NCBI GenBank assembly: GCA_041166745.1
Contig: JBEEGH010000025.1
Span: 1 to 37,811 of the forward strand
Source of the DNA: DASUCS01 sp041166745
GTDB taxonomy: Bacteria; Actinomycetota; Acidimicrobiia; Acidimicrobiales; JACDCH01
DNA length: 37,811 bases
Reading direction: 5' to 3'
The notes beneath the pieces were generated by a model. It was not told where the DNA came from and searched no databases. It saw nothing but the letters and a program-made list of their open reading frames with translations. Shown piece after piece: positions 1 through 8,555 of this stretch (position 1 is the stretch's first letter; every line of letters starts with the position of its first letter). The translations under genes were made by a program, and so were the position numbers.

Positions 1-124
<124 letters not shown>

Positions 125-403
125 CAAATCAGCTCGACCGCGTAAGTGACCCAGTCGATCGTGAACTCGGTTACGCGGCGCTTCGCGGGAATGCTGAGGT
201 AATGCTCTCCCGGCTCGGGAGTCGGGGCGCCGCTGACGCGACGACGACTTCGCCGCTGAAGGACTGGATCGCTAGTTTCGTGACGGTGACCGAGCCGTAA
301 AGTTACTCAGCGTCCCGCCGGCGGCGGCCAACGCGGCGTGCCAGGTGCCGAAGTGCGCGATGACGGTCGCGAGCGAGGGCAGCCCGAGAGCCCGGGCGTT
401 CAG
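125..403 (-). pseudogene. Decayed gene with a homing-endonuclease-associated (HNH_repeat-like) motif
   Basis: No intact gene lies between 125 and 521, but the minus strand carries coding-looking stretches in three phases. From 403 down to about 318 it reads ...ALGLPSLATVIAHFGTW.. ending in AALAAAG. This matches the pattern of the short repeat found beside HNH nucleases (G-x-P-S ... F-G-[ST]-W-x-x-A-x-x-A-G). From 299 to about 228 a second phase reads YGSVTVTKLAIQSFSGEVVV, and from about 225 to 128 a third reads PTPEPGEHYLSIPAKRRVTE and runs into the microsatellite. All three have GC-rich third positions, as real genes here do. The likely reading is one minus-strand gene broken by at least two indels, or two adjoining remnants. 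The motif is seen directly; the nuclease link is inferred. Confidence 0.4.
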
Positions 404-521
404 TCGAGATAGGGCTTGCGAGGATCCAGTCGGCGCGGAACATACAAGAGCACGGAGCTTCCGTACGTCAGGACGCCACTTGCCCGATAAGTCCGACCCG
501 AAACAAGGTCGTCATCCCGTA

Positions 522-1859
522 CTAGCGAAGCGCTTCGCTCCTTCGGCGGGCGAGTCGCTGGACTGCCGCCACGTCACCGTCAAATGATGCCTTGAGGAAT
601 GTGCGAGACGACTTCTTCTTAAGCGAAAGCTCCTGCACGCGCTCAATGTCGATGAGCACGTGGCACCATCGTGTAGCAACTGTCTCGTTGGTTAGCTCTC
701 CCAGTAGCACGTCGTCGGCCGGGAGGCACTCGTCGAAGAAGTACGCCCACCGCTCCCTCGTGACATTCTCGAGCATGCGTATGGCATGCGATTGGGCATC
801 GAATGAGACGCCGTACGGGTTGCCAATTCGTACGCAGAGGATTGCCGTCATGCACTTCGCGAATGCGTGAATCGGGATCGAACTACCAAGTGACGCGAGC
901 GCGCGCATTGGTGCCGGCTCAGTATGGAAGTTGTCCCACCCGAAATGCGCCCCCAGCACCCGAGCCGCCGCCTCAAGAAAGGTGAGGGAGCGGAGATTCT
1001 CTGGAACATAGTCGAACCCTGACACCTTTAGAAGCGCTGAACGCACGCCACTTGAAGCCTTGGACTGCCCATCGGCGTGAAGCTCGGCATATCCACGGCC
1101 GAGCATGTGACGATCGGGGTCCATCAATCCAGGCCACAGGCTTGGGAGAAGCGTGTTGAAGTTCGCGAGCAAGTTCTCTAACTGCGCTCCACTCGCGGTC
1201 TTGATCCCAGCTAGCAGGACGCGTAGGACTGTCCGCTTGAAGAAATACGGCGAGTTGGCCAGTCCCTCGATCTCTGGCGCCGCGTCGGGAAGGACCTCTG
1301 ACTCAAGTCGCTTGCGGAATTGCGCAAACTCAACCGCTACCCCGAGTTCGTCGTGCCCGAGGATCGTCTGAACGCAAGTTCTGAGGGTGCCGATCGCCTC
1401 CTCCGGCATCATGCCCTCGTCATCAACATCGGACGGCGGATCAGCGAAGTGCGTCACAGTCTCAAGCGCGTGCCGCAACCGCAGGGCGTGCGAGCTGCCA
1501 AACATGCCCAGCTCCTCCGCTAGCCGCACGGCGTCGAAGTCTGTGAGCACTTCGTGAATCTCTGCGTCTGCGCGGATGTCCGGGCGGTCAAGCATTTCCG
1601 CGATGAAATCGATTCCGAGAGACGCCAACTGCCGTTTCAGTCCGGCCATCGTGCGAGTCCAGACGAAGGTCGCCCCCATCTCGTACAAACCGCTGTCGAA
1701 GGTCTGGATGACTTGGTGAAGCTCACGCGGGCTGAGCTGCTTCGCCATCGACGCGATGTCAGCGGCTGTCACAGCTGTGGCGGGCACCTCGACGATGTCG
1801 CGTGCGGACCAGAGCACCGGACTGTTGTCAGCCACGAGAGGTCCCTTCATAGGCCGCAT
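522..1859 (-). CDS. Conserved-looking protein of unknown function (445 aa), paired with the DAC-like gene
   Basis: I do not recognise this family. The protein is soluble, with no signal peptide or membrane segment, and mostly helical in appearance. The C-terminal half holds the most patterned stretch, including RVLGAHFGWDNF and RERWAYFFDECLPADD, followed by a basic tail ending RRRSEALR. The first open codon is at 2048, but that start would lie deep inside the upstream gene. ATG at 1859 (GGAG three bases upstream) or ATG at 1850 are more credible. Either way the start overlaps the 3' end of the DAC-like gene by 22-32 bases, so the two are almost certainly co-translated. The neighbourhood suggests a role in the same sensing or effector unit. 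No catalytic motif was identified, so function is open. Confidence 0.75.
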   Translation of the reverse strand: MRPMKGPLVADNSPVLWSARDIVEVPATAVTAADIASMAKQLSPRELHQVIQTFDSGLYEMGATFVWTRTMAGLKRQLASLGIDFIAEMLDRPDIRADAEIHEVLTDFDAVRLAEELGMFGSSHALRLRHALETVTHFADPPSDVDDEGMMPEEAIGTLRTCVQTILGHDELGVAVEFAQFRKRLESEVLPDAAPEIEGLANSPYFFKRTVLRVLLAGIKTASGAQLENLLANFNTLLPSLWPGLMDPDRHMLGRGYAELHADGQSKASSGVRSALLKVSGFDYVPENLRSLTFLEAAARVLGAHFGWDNFHTEPAPMRALASLGSSIPIHAFAKCMTAILCVRIGNPYGVSFDAQSHAIRMLENVTRERWAYFFDECLPADDVLLGELTNETVATRWCHVLIDIERVQELSLKKKSSRTFLKASFDGDVAAVQRLARRRSEALR

Positions 1860-2886
1860 TGACTCCGTTGCTTGACCGAATGAAGGCGCCGCGAAGCTCC
1901 CCGCCGTCCACCAGCTCGCATAACGCGGCATAGGCACGATGACGTGCTCCACCGATAAGAGCTCGCGCGCTGAGTTGTGCTGTTTCTGCAGCGACGAAGG
2001 AGTTGAACGCCAACACGCGACACGTCGTGTCAAGCACGGTGAGGCCATCGCTTGTAAGCATTCCGCCTAGCAGATGTTCATACGCAAGGAGTTCAGCCAG
2101 CGCGTCGGAAGTCCCTTCCTCGATCATCCGTCGAATCAGAGCCGCGAAGTCGGTCGGCTCCGCAAGTTGGACGGCATCATCGAGCAATACAGCAGGAATC
2201 GGCCCACCATCAGTCACCACGGCGACGAGTGCGCCGTGACCACGACGCAGAAGGTGATGCGTTGCACTAGTCGCGAAACTCAAGCAGGCCTCACGTAACC
2301 GATCGTCGGTGACTTCTTCAACGAACCACTCCGATAGACGTAGCTCTTCGTCAATGGCGACGGCCTTGTCGCCACGCTGTCCAGACAAGACAATCTGAAG
2401 CCCTGGATTCCCGGGCGAGATGATCTCTACCGTCCCCGGAGCGATCTGAGCGAGGAGCATTGCGTGTAACGCGCGCGGCTCAAGGTCCGAGATAGTGGCC
2501 CGCAGGTCGATCGATGTCGGAACGAGGGGCTCGCGAAAGACTCCGAAACGGAACTTCTTCGCCTCACGTTCGATCCAAATTGCCCAGCCCCCGCTTGCTA
2601 ACGGTGCGCACCTCTTCAGGGCGAGTCGAACTGTCTCGGGGGAGCGATCTCCGGAGCCGATCTCTATCTTCCCGGAACCCTGAACGACACGAAGCACCTC
2701 ATCCAGATCGTCGCAGATCAAAATCCTGGGAAAAAGCGGTAGACCCTCTTCGCGATAGTCGGCAAGCGCGACCGCCAATACAACAATCGCTTCCTCGGTC
2801 AAGTTGCACGTCATATCCGAGTCGGCCAAGAAGTCGGACACAGCGCTCTTCAGCTCAGCTCGGAACGTGACGGGCCGCGCGGACAT
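1828..2886 (-). CDS. DisA_N / diadenylate-cyclase-like (DAC-like) domain protein
   Basis: 352 residues. The last 140 resemble the nucleotide-binding fold of diadenylate cyclases (DisA_N, DacA/CdaA): GHGALVAVV at 217-225, then SDGLTVLD at 279-286 in the place of the DGA motif, GGARHRA at 312-318 in the place of the RHR motif, and FIRSSNG at 335-341 where cyclases carry a Ser-rich loop. The RHR motif is intact, but DGA is DGL, so cyclase activity is uncertain. The fold may instead be a nucleotide sensor, as proposed for other stand-alone DAC-like domains. Residues 1-200 are unassigned. There is no membrane anchor or DisA-type HhH tail. The gene overlaps the downstream 445-aa gene and is transcribed away from the SIS-HAD operon. 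Motif resemblance is seen; family membership is inferred without a profile search. Confidence 0.6.
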   Translation of the reverse strand: MSARPVTFRAELKSAVSDFLADSDMTCNLTEEAIVVLAVALADYREEGLPLFPRILICDDLDEVLRVVQGSGKIEIGSGDRSPETVRLALKRCAPLASGGWAIWIEREAKKFRFGVFREPLVPTSIDLRATISDLEPRALHAMLLAQIAPGTVEIISPGNPGLQIVLSGQRGDKAVAIDEELRLSEWFVEEVTDDRLREACLSFATSATHHLLRRGHGALVAVVTDGGPIPAVLLDDAVQLAEPTDFAALIRRMIEEGTSDALAELLAYEHLLGGMLTSDGLTVLDTTCRVLAFNSFVAAETAQLSARALIGGARHRAYAALCELVDGGELRGAFIRSSNGVNAAYEGTSRG

Positions 2887-3011
2887 GTAACTCGGACGCT
2901 AGGCGCACCCGATCGGGCTGGTCGAGGCTCAACTCGCGGCGGAGGTGTGGCGTGAGACAGATCGCGCTGGTCTCGCCAGCGCTACTGCGCCGTCCACACG
3001 CCGCGGAACAC

Positions 3012-3362
3012 CTAAAAGCTGTCCCTTACAGCTTCGGCGAGCCAGACGCGCCACTTGGGGTCGGTGCCGTGATTGTTGGCGAAGTCGGTCCACCTCGCTG
3101 TCGGGTGGAACCTCGACGGTGATTCGCACGAGCCGCTTGTCGAGATCGGTGCCATCGATGACAGTTCGAAGCTCGATGGACCATTGATCGTTGGATCGGC
3201 GAGCTCTCTCTTTGCGACGAAGTGGTCGACCGCCTCGCCAGTGGCCTTGTCGACCCGGCTGTTGTCCTTGAACGAGAAGGGGTCGCTCGCACCGGCGGGC
3301 GCCCGCACAGTGACGTCGAGGTGGTTGGCCTTCTCGGGATCCGGTTCGCTGTTGTCCTGCAT
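3012..3362 (-). pseudogene. Small protein, possibly beta-grasp/ubiquitin-like, with two apparent compensating frameshifts
   Basis: The ATG frame is open for 116 residues (MQDNSEPDPEKANHLDVTVR at the start). From about 3185 to 3090, however, the coding character moves to another phase, which reads SIELRTVIDGTDLDKRLVRI and VEVPPDSE. It then returns to the first phase for RWTDFANNHGTDPKWRVWLA. The parent protein was therefore probably one continuous chain with a +1 and a -1 indel. The pattern of a short beta-rich start (VTVRAPAG, FSFKDNSRV), a helix (AVDHFVA) and then ELR..DGTDLD is like bacterial beta-grasp ubiquitin-like proteins, but this is weak and I could not test it. It is the first gene of the leftward set, ahead of the DAC-like gene after a 125-base gap. 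Confidence 0.4.
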
Positions 3363-3578
3363 GACTTCGTTGATTCCTTCCTGCCCGCCGGTCGGACACA
3401 AAGGTCGTTTGAGATCGGCAAAACGGAAGTCCGATGGAATTTTTTCGGCGGTCGGCGCACGGCTCGCGGATCGGCACGGCTTGGACCGACGAAGGTGGCA
3501 TCGGCGGCGACAGGTGATGGGCCCCAATCAGTCACCGATCGTCGGCGCTCGCGAGAGAATAAGGCCACGATACGGCGG

Positions 3579-3607
3579 TTGCGAACAGGTGTTCGACCGA
3601 GTAATTT
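3579..3607 (+). promoter_or_regulatory. Candidate sigma-70-type promoter for the SIS-HAD operon
   Basis: TTGCGA at 3579-3584 and TAATTT at 3602-3607 are separated by 17 bases, about 57 bases upstream of the TTG start of the SIS-HAD gene. The -35 element fits the consensus better than the -10. The divergent gap 3363-3664 must also carry the promoter for the leftward genes; I see no convincing one and no clear operator repeat there. Confidence 0.3.
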
Positions 3608-3664
3608 TGAGATAGCTCGCCGCGCTCGGCCTCACAGTGTCGCAGCAGTGCAGAAGGATTTACG

Positions 3665-5515
3665 TTGGCCCCGAGGATGAGCTATTCAGCCGAGTTGGAG
3701 GGGCTAGATCGCCACTACGAACGCGCGCACGCGTGGGACCACACGATTCTTCAGCAAACGCTGCTCTCGATCGCCAGTGGCCCTGCGACGTTCATTGGCA
3801 CCGGTGGGACTCTCGCCGTTGCGCGATTCGCAGCGCAGCTCCACGAGCGTGTCGCGGGCCAGCCCGCTCGCGTCGCCACGCCCTTGGAGGTGGTGGGGAT
3901 ACCACCCACCGCTCGATCTGGCGCCGTGCTTTTCTCGGCTGGACTGAAGCATCCCGACGCTCTTGCGACCCTCGACCACCTTGCCAGCGGACGCTTTCGT
4001 CCCTCCGCCGTAGTCACGCTCCGGGAGCGGTCTGAGATTGAGACGCTCGTTGCTCCCGACGTGCAGGTCGTGAGCCTGCCCTCGCTTGGGTTCAAGGAAG
4101 GCTTCCTCGCAACTACCAGCGTGATGGTGATGCTCACGGCACTCATCCGCGCTTATTCCGGGCAGCCGGCGCCGGAAGCGCTTCCTCGACTTCATGTCGA
4201 CATGCCACCTCCGGAGGTGGAACACCTCCTCGTCCTGACAACGCCCGATCTCATGCCGGTTGGGGTCGATCTTGAGACGCGATGCCACGAGCTCGGCCTC
4301 GCCGCGGTGCAAGTGACCGACTACCGCAACTTCGCGCATGGGCGTCACGTTGGACTCTCCCGCCGGGCAGCGACGTCAGCGGTGATCGGCTTGATCGCTC
4401 CGCCGTACGACAGGTTGGCGAAGGCCACGCTTGACGTACTTCCGGCCGAGGTGACGGTGTGCAGGTGGGAGACGGACACCTCGGGACCCCTCTCGGTTTT
4501 AGAACTTGCGGTCAGCTCGATGCACCTCGCGGGCGCGTTGGCCGAAGCGCAAGGCGTGAATGTTTCACGCCCGGGCGCGGCGCCGTTCGGTCGGCGGCTC
4601 TATCACTTGGGGATCCGACGACTGATTCCGCCCGTGCAAGATGGTCCCGTCGAACGCAAGCTTGCCGCTTTGGCTGCGGGCGCGCTGGGCGGGGGCATAC
4701 GCGTGCAGTACGAGGATGCTCTTGCCAACTGGTCGAAGTCCCTGCATGCATCGACGTTCGGCGGTCTCGTGCTGGACTACGACGGGACGATCTGTTCGAC
4801 GGGGAAGCGGACCGAGTTGCCGGACCGGGCTATCCAGGTCGAACTTCTGCGTCTTCTCGACGGAGGAGTCCGCGTGGGCCTCGCCAGCGGGCGAGGGAAG
4901 TCACTCCATCAGGATCTCCGTATGTGGGTCCCTGAAGAACATTGGTCGAACCTGTTGCTCGGGCTTTACAACGGTGGCCTAGTCATGACGCTCGCCGATG
5001 ACCTTCCTGACTTGTCGGTTCCGGACCAGCTGATGGCGAATGTCGCAGAACGAGTCAGCGAGCTTTTTCTGGTTGACGCTCTCGATATCGAGGCCCGCGC
5101 TCTCCAGGTGACCATGGGTGTGCGTCCGGGCGGGTTCGCTCAGATCGGACGACTCAACGAACTAATCGCGGAGCTGATGAGCCGGCCGCCAGCACTTGAG
5201 GTGAAGGTGGTTACTTCGGGACACTCCGTGGACATCGTGCCCGCTAGAACCACCAAGCGAACGGTGGTCGAACGTGTTGCTGCAGCGTGCGGAAAGCTGG
5301 TCCTTGCCATCGGAGACCAGGGTGACATCAACGGTAACGATTTCGAGCTTCTCGCCGGAGGGCCATGGAGTCTCACCGTGGACAGGTGCTCAGCGGATCC
5401 CTCGAGATGTTGGTATCTCGACACCAAGAGTCGGACCGGTCCTGACCTGCTTCGCGCGTACCTTGCATCGATGATCGTCGGTGATGGCGAGTTCCAGCTC
5501 GAGTGGTCCTCGTGA
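3665..5515 (+). CDS. SIS (phosphosugar isomerase/binding) - HAD hydrolase fusion protein
   Basis: 616 residues, soluble. Residues about 35-310 are a SIS domain: FIGTGGTLAVARFAAQL (43-59), a TPLE motif (72-75), and SAGLKHPDAL (91-100). KEGFLATTSVMV (144-155) is also typical of SIS proteins that bind phosphosugars. Residues about 365-600 are a HAD-IIB-like phosphatase with all four motifs: DYDGT (371-375, nucleophile Asp371), Ser408 in LASGR, Lys531, and GDQGDINGND (550-559). The fusion suggests that a phosphosugar or sugar-nucleotide is handled and dephosphorylated. TTG at 3665 is chosen because AGAAGGA sits six bases upstream; ATG at 3677 has no spaced Shine-Dalgarno. It heads a five-gene operon in which every junction overlaps. 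Domain calls are strong; the substrate is unknown. Confidence 0.88.
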   Translation: MAPRMSYSAELEGLDRHYERAHAWDHTILQQTLLSIASGPATFIGTGGTLAVARFAAQLHERVAGQPARVATPLEVVGIPPTARSGAVLFSAGLKHPDALATLDHLASGRFRPSAVVTLRERSEIETLVAPDVQVVSLPSLGFKEGFLATTSVMVMLTALIRAYSGQPAPEALPRLHVDMPPPEVEHLLVLTTPDLMPVGVDLETRCHELGLAAVQVTDYRNFAHGRHVGLSRRAATSAVIGLIAPPYDRLAKATLDVLPAEVTVCRWETDTSGPLSVLELAVSSMHLAGALAEAQGVNVSRPGAAPFGRRLYHLGIRRLIPPVQDGPVERKLAALAAGALGGGIRVQYEDALANWSKSLHASTFGGLVLDYDGTICSTGKRTELPDRAIQVELLRLLDGGVRVGLASGRGKSLHQDLRMWVPEEHWSNLLLGLYNGGLVMTLADDLPDLSVPDQLMANVAERVSELFLVDALDIEARALQVTMGVRPGGFAQIGRLNELIAELMSRPPALEVKVVTSGHSVDIVPARTTKRTVVERVAAACGKLVLAIGDQGDINGNDFELLAGGPWSLTVDRCSADPSRCWYLDTKSRTGPDLLRAYLASMIVGDGEFQLEWSS

Positions 5516-6597
5516 GGTCGGAACTGGCCGAGCGCCTGCTGCACGCCTTGATGGACTGGGACGTACCTCGTTTTGGCGCTGAGGTTGCGAGGCTCCAGAT
5601 GCTCGCCTCCCTGAAGTATGACGAGTACGGGGGTTATCGACCTGGGGTGAAGTTCGCGGAGAACCTGGCCCGGTGGCTTGAGCAGTTCGACAGTGCTGAG
5701 CGTGAAGTGGCCTATGCGTTCGTGCGTGAGCGGCTGGTTTTCGTCTCGGACGCGGAGATGAGCCACTTGATCGACATCGCATATCCGGATGAGCTCGAGC
5801 CTCGCCTGCTGACGCGGTCTGCCTCTGATTCCGGGGTCGCGCGACACCGCGTCGCTGCAATCGCGGACTCGGTCGACTTCCGGTCGCTCCGCCGGCGGAC
5901 GCTCTTCTTGGGGTTATCGGACGGAGCTCAACTCGATCGGCTTCGCCGTGCGAGTCAGCTCTCACACGAGCAGTTCAGCCAGGACTACTTGATCGATGCG
6001 GAGCAAGCAGCGCGTCTCCAAGCGGAGCTTGCGGCGGTTCTTACGGATCAGAAGCTTCCAGGCGAGTCCGCGTTTCGCCAGATTTTCCTCGTCGACGACT
6101 TCTCCGGCAGTGGCCGCACACTGATTCGAGAGGACGACGACAACATCGGTGAATACAAGGGCAAACTCACTCGCTTTCGCGACCGTCTCGCCGACCTCCA
6201 AGCGACGGGCGTCGTGGCAAACGATCATGAAGTCGGAATTCTGTTGTACGTGGCCAGCCAGCAGGCGGTCGAACACGTGGTGGACAGTCTTGCGAGAGTG
6301 GGACTCGGGGGTTGGACAGTGGACGTCGTGCAGCTACTCGGCCGACACATCAAGGTTGACCAGACCGACCCACCAACGGCGGACCTTTGCCACGCTTACT
6401 ATGACCCGTCGAGTGCCGACAAGCACAAGGCCGACACGCCGATCGGGTACAGCGACTGCGCGCTGCCGCTAGTGCTGTCTCACAACACGCCGAATAATTC
6501 GATCTGTTTGTTGTGGGCGGAGAGCTCCGAGGACGACGGTCTAGGTCGGAAGGCGTTGTTCCCTCGGTACGAACGGCACCACAAGGACCGACCATGA
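5512..6597 (+). CDS. Phosphoribosyltransferase-like protein (PRPP-loop)
   Basis: 361 residues from GTG at 5512, which overlaps the upstream stop as GTGA; GTG at 5503 is also possible. The stretch IFLVDDFSGSGRTLI (about residues 191-205) is a textbook PRPP-binding loop: hydrophobic strand, two acidic residues, then SGSGRT. The N-terminal 130 residues are helical and not typical of purine salvage enzymes. The tail carries YSDCALPLVLSHNTPNNSIC, which looks like a conserved active-site or hood segment of a specialised PRTase family. I recall a PRTase family paired with an ORC/CDC6-like ATPase among predicted prokaryotic conflict systems, and this gene fits that pairing. That assignment is from memory and unchecked. 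Its likely role is transfer of ribose-5-phosphate from PRPP to a base or other acceptor. Confidence 0.8.
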   Translation: MRSELAERLLHALMDWDVPRFGAEVARLQMLASLKYDEYGGYRPGVKFAENLARWLEQFDSAEREVAYAFVRERLVFVSDAEMSHLIDIAYPDELEPRLLTRSASDSGVARHRVAAIADSVDFRSLRRRTLFLGLSDGAQLDRLRRASQLSHEQFSQDYLIDAEQAARLQAELAAVLTDQKLPGESAFRQIFLVDDFSGSGRTLIREDDDNIGEYKGKLTRFRDRLADLQATGVVANDHEVGILLYVASQQAVEHVVDSLARVGLGGWTVDVVQLLGRHIKVDQTDPPTADLCHAYYDPSSADKHKADTPIGYSDCALPLVLSHNTPNNSICLLWAESSEDDGLGRKALFPRYERHHKDRP

Positions 6598-8555
6598 GGT
6601 CCTTTCGCAACCCATTCCGTTCGAGGACATCTGAGCAGCAACAGCAGCAAGGGCTGCAGCGGTTCCTGAGAACGTACGGCGCGGATGTGCTCGACCTTCT
6701 CCCAGAAGAGTTGTGGGACCGGCCGGTCATCGTGCGAAGCGCACCCGGTGGCGGAAAGACATCGCTGCTCCGCGCCTTCACGGTCGACGCCCTTCAGGCA
6801 ATCGCTGCTCGTCCGGACGAGTTCGACGACCTGCACAGGAGGATGTCGGACGTAGGCGCGATTGAGTCCGGGCTGCCGCGCGTGCTCGGTGTTCGCGTAG
6901 CTCTGTCTCAGGGCTATCGAGACCTTATGGACTTGGGCGTCGAGCCTGAGGTGAGCCGGAAGTTGTTCTTTCGGTTGCTCGACGCGCACATTGTTCGAGC
7001 GGTGTGTGAAGCCGCCTCGCTACTGACGGGTCTGAAGTTTCCCGATGATCTCGCGGCGTTGGAGTTCGCTCCCGCAGCGGCGACCGCTGAGCTCCTCGAG
7101 CGACTGGGTGGATTCGACGGAGAGGTCTTGTTCAACCAAGCCAGGCGTGCCGACTCCGAGATTCACGACTTGCTTGACTCCGTACTGCCCATCTCTTGGG
7201 AGGGGGTGAGTGGCCATGCTGCCCTTCTCAGCCTCCGAGCATTTTCAGGCGTCGAGATCCGGGTTGATGGGCGGGAACAAAGAGTGCTGCCGCTCATCAT
7301 GTTTGATGACGGTCAGGACCTCGCAGTTGATCAGCGAACGGCGTTGCTCGAAGCGCTCGCCGATCGCAAGCTGGACCTGTCGCGTTGGTACACGGAGCGC
7401 TACTCCGCGTTGACGCCGGAGGAGGTCATCGGTGATGGCGAGCCTGGCCGCGGGCACGTCGTCGTACCTCTGGAGTTCCGCGCTCGCACTATGGCAGGAC
7501 AGATTCGAAACGGCCGAAAGGTCCGCCCATACGAGTCGATGCTGATCGATGTCGCGAATCGGCGTGCGAGTAAGCCATTGGCAGATTACGGCGACGAGAC
7601 CGAGACGAACTTCTCCGAGTTTCTCGATGTTGATGAGCACGACCAACTCGATCAACGAAGCTCCGAGATCATCCCGGTCCTTCGCCAGAGGGTGATCGCG
7701 ATTGCCTCGGGTCGTAACCGCTACCAGGGCTGGCTCGATGATGCCGAAGAACTCTACGGCTACGACGCCGCGCTCCGCTGGCGCGAGTTGGAGATTGTCA
7801 TCATCCGCGATCGCGATCGCGGCCAGTTGGAACTCATCGATCTACCTCTCACCAACGAGGACTTGAAGGCGCAGAGCGCATCAAATATTCGAGAAGCTGC
7901 TGCTCTCTTTCTTAGGCACGACTATCGGCTTCCTTACTACTTCGGGTCTCAACGCATCTCCAAACTCGCGTCCCAAAACGTCGAACAGTTTCTCGTTCTG
8001 AGCGGGAGCATGTTCGAAGACATGCTCGCGCTGATCACGCTGCGTAGACGCCCATGGCTCGACGCAACAAGTCAGGACCGCATCGTTCGCGCTACGAGCG
8101 AGGCGATGTGGCGAGCTATTCCACAGCGCCGCTCATATGGTCGGGACATCCAGCATCTTCTCCTTCGGATTGCTGGGCTTGCTCAACGCGATACCTACCG
8201 ACCGAAGGCCCCGTATGCGCCAGGTGTTACGGGGACTGCACTGTCGATGCGAGATCGTGCGCGCCTACTCGACCCGGCGGTGCGTGAGCGGATTCCCGGC
8301 GCCGACGCGTTGTTCCGGGCACTCGCTGGAGCGATTGGGCACAACTTGCTGTCCGCAGAACTCGACCGGTCCGTCAAGAACAACCGTTGGATGGTTCTGT
8401 ATCTCAACCGGATGTTGTGTGCGCGCTTCAACCTTCCGATCGGCTACGGGGGGTTCCGAGAGCGGCCTCTAGAAGACATGTGCGCTTGGATGGCCGAGCC
8501 GATTTCCGGTGACCTCTCGGGCATCGAGCTGCCTCCCTCGCTCTTCGATAGCTGA
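6594..8555 (+). CDS. P-loop (AAA/ORC-CDC6-like) ATPase
   Basis: 653 residues from ATG at 6594, overlapping the PRTase stop as ATGA; an upstream in-frame start at 6513 lies inside the PRTase gene and is rejected. The Walker A motif is SAPGGGKTS at 49-57 and the Walker B motif is LPLIMFDDG at 232-240 (hydrophobic strand then DD). A run of five glutamines is at 15-19. The long C-terminal half (about 300-653) is helical with many basic residues and has no recognised nuclease or protease motif. The sequence MRSFRNPFRS at the start is strongly basic. The protein fits a STAND/ORC-CDC6-type switch ATPase, the usual regulator or sensor in multigene defence systems. The P-loop assignment is firm; the subfamily is inferred. 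Confidence 0.85.
   Translation: MRSFRNPFRSRTSEQQQQQGLQRFLRTYGADVLDLLPEELWDRPVIVRSAPGGGKTSLLRAFTVDALQAIAARPDEFDDLHRRMSDVGAIESGLPRVLGVRVALSQGYRDLMDLGVEPEVSRKLFFRLLDAHIVRAVCEAASLLTGLKFPDDLAALEFAPAAATAELLERLGGFDGEVLFNQARRADSEIHDLLDSVLPISWEGVSGHAALLSLRAFSGVEIRVDGREQRVLPLIMFDDGQDLAVDQRTALLEALADRKLDLSRWYTERYSALTPEEVIGDGEPGRGHVVVPLEFRARTMAGQIRNGRKVRPYESMLIDVANRRASKPLADYGDETETNFSEFLDVDEHDQLDQRSSEIIPVLRQRVIAIASGRNRYQGWLDDAEELYGYDAALRWRELEIVIIRDRDRGQLELIDLPLTNEDLKAQSASNIREAAALFLRHDYRLPYYFGSQRISKLASQNVEQFLVLSGSMFEDMLALITLRRRPWLDATSQDRIVRATSEAMWRAIPQRRSYGRDIQHLLLRIAGLAQRDTYRPKAPYAPGVTGTALSMRDRARLLDPAVRERIPGADALFRALAGAIGHNLLSAELDRSVKNNRWMVLYLNRMLCARFNLPIGYGGFRERPLEDMCAWMAEPISGDLSGIELPPSLFDS

Noticed and set aside
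3073..3680. Plus-strand frames overlapping the Ubl-like candidate and the divergent gap
   Set aside because: No ribosome site, no family pattern, and they would run across the only plausible promoter region of the operon.
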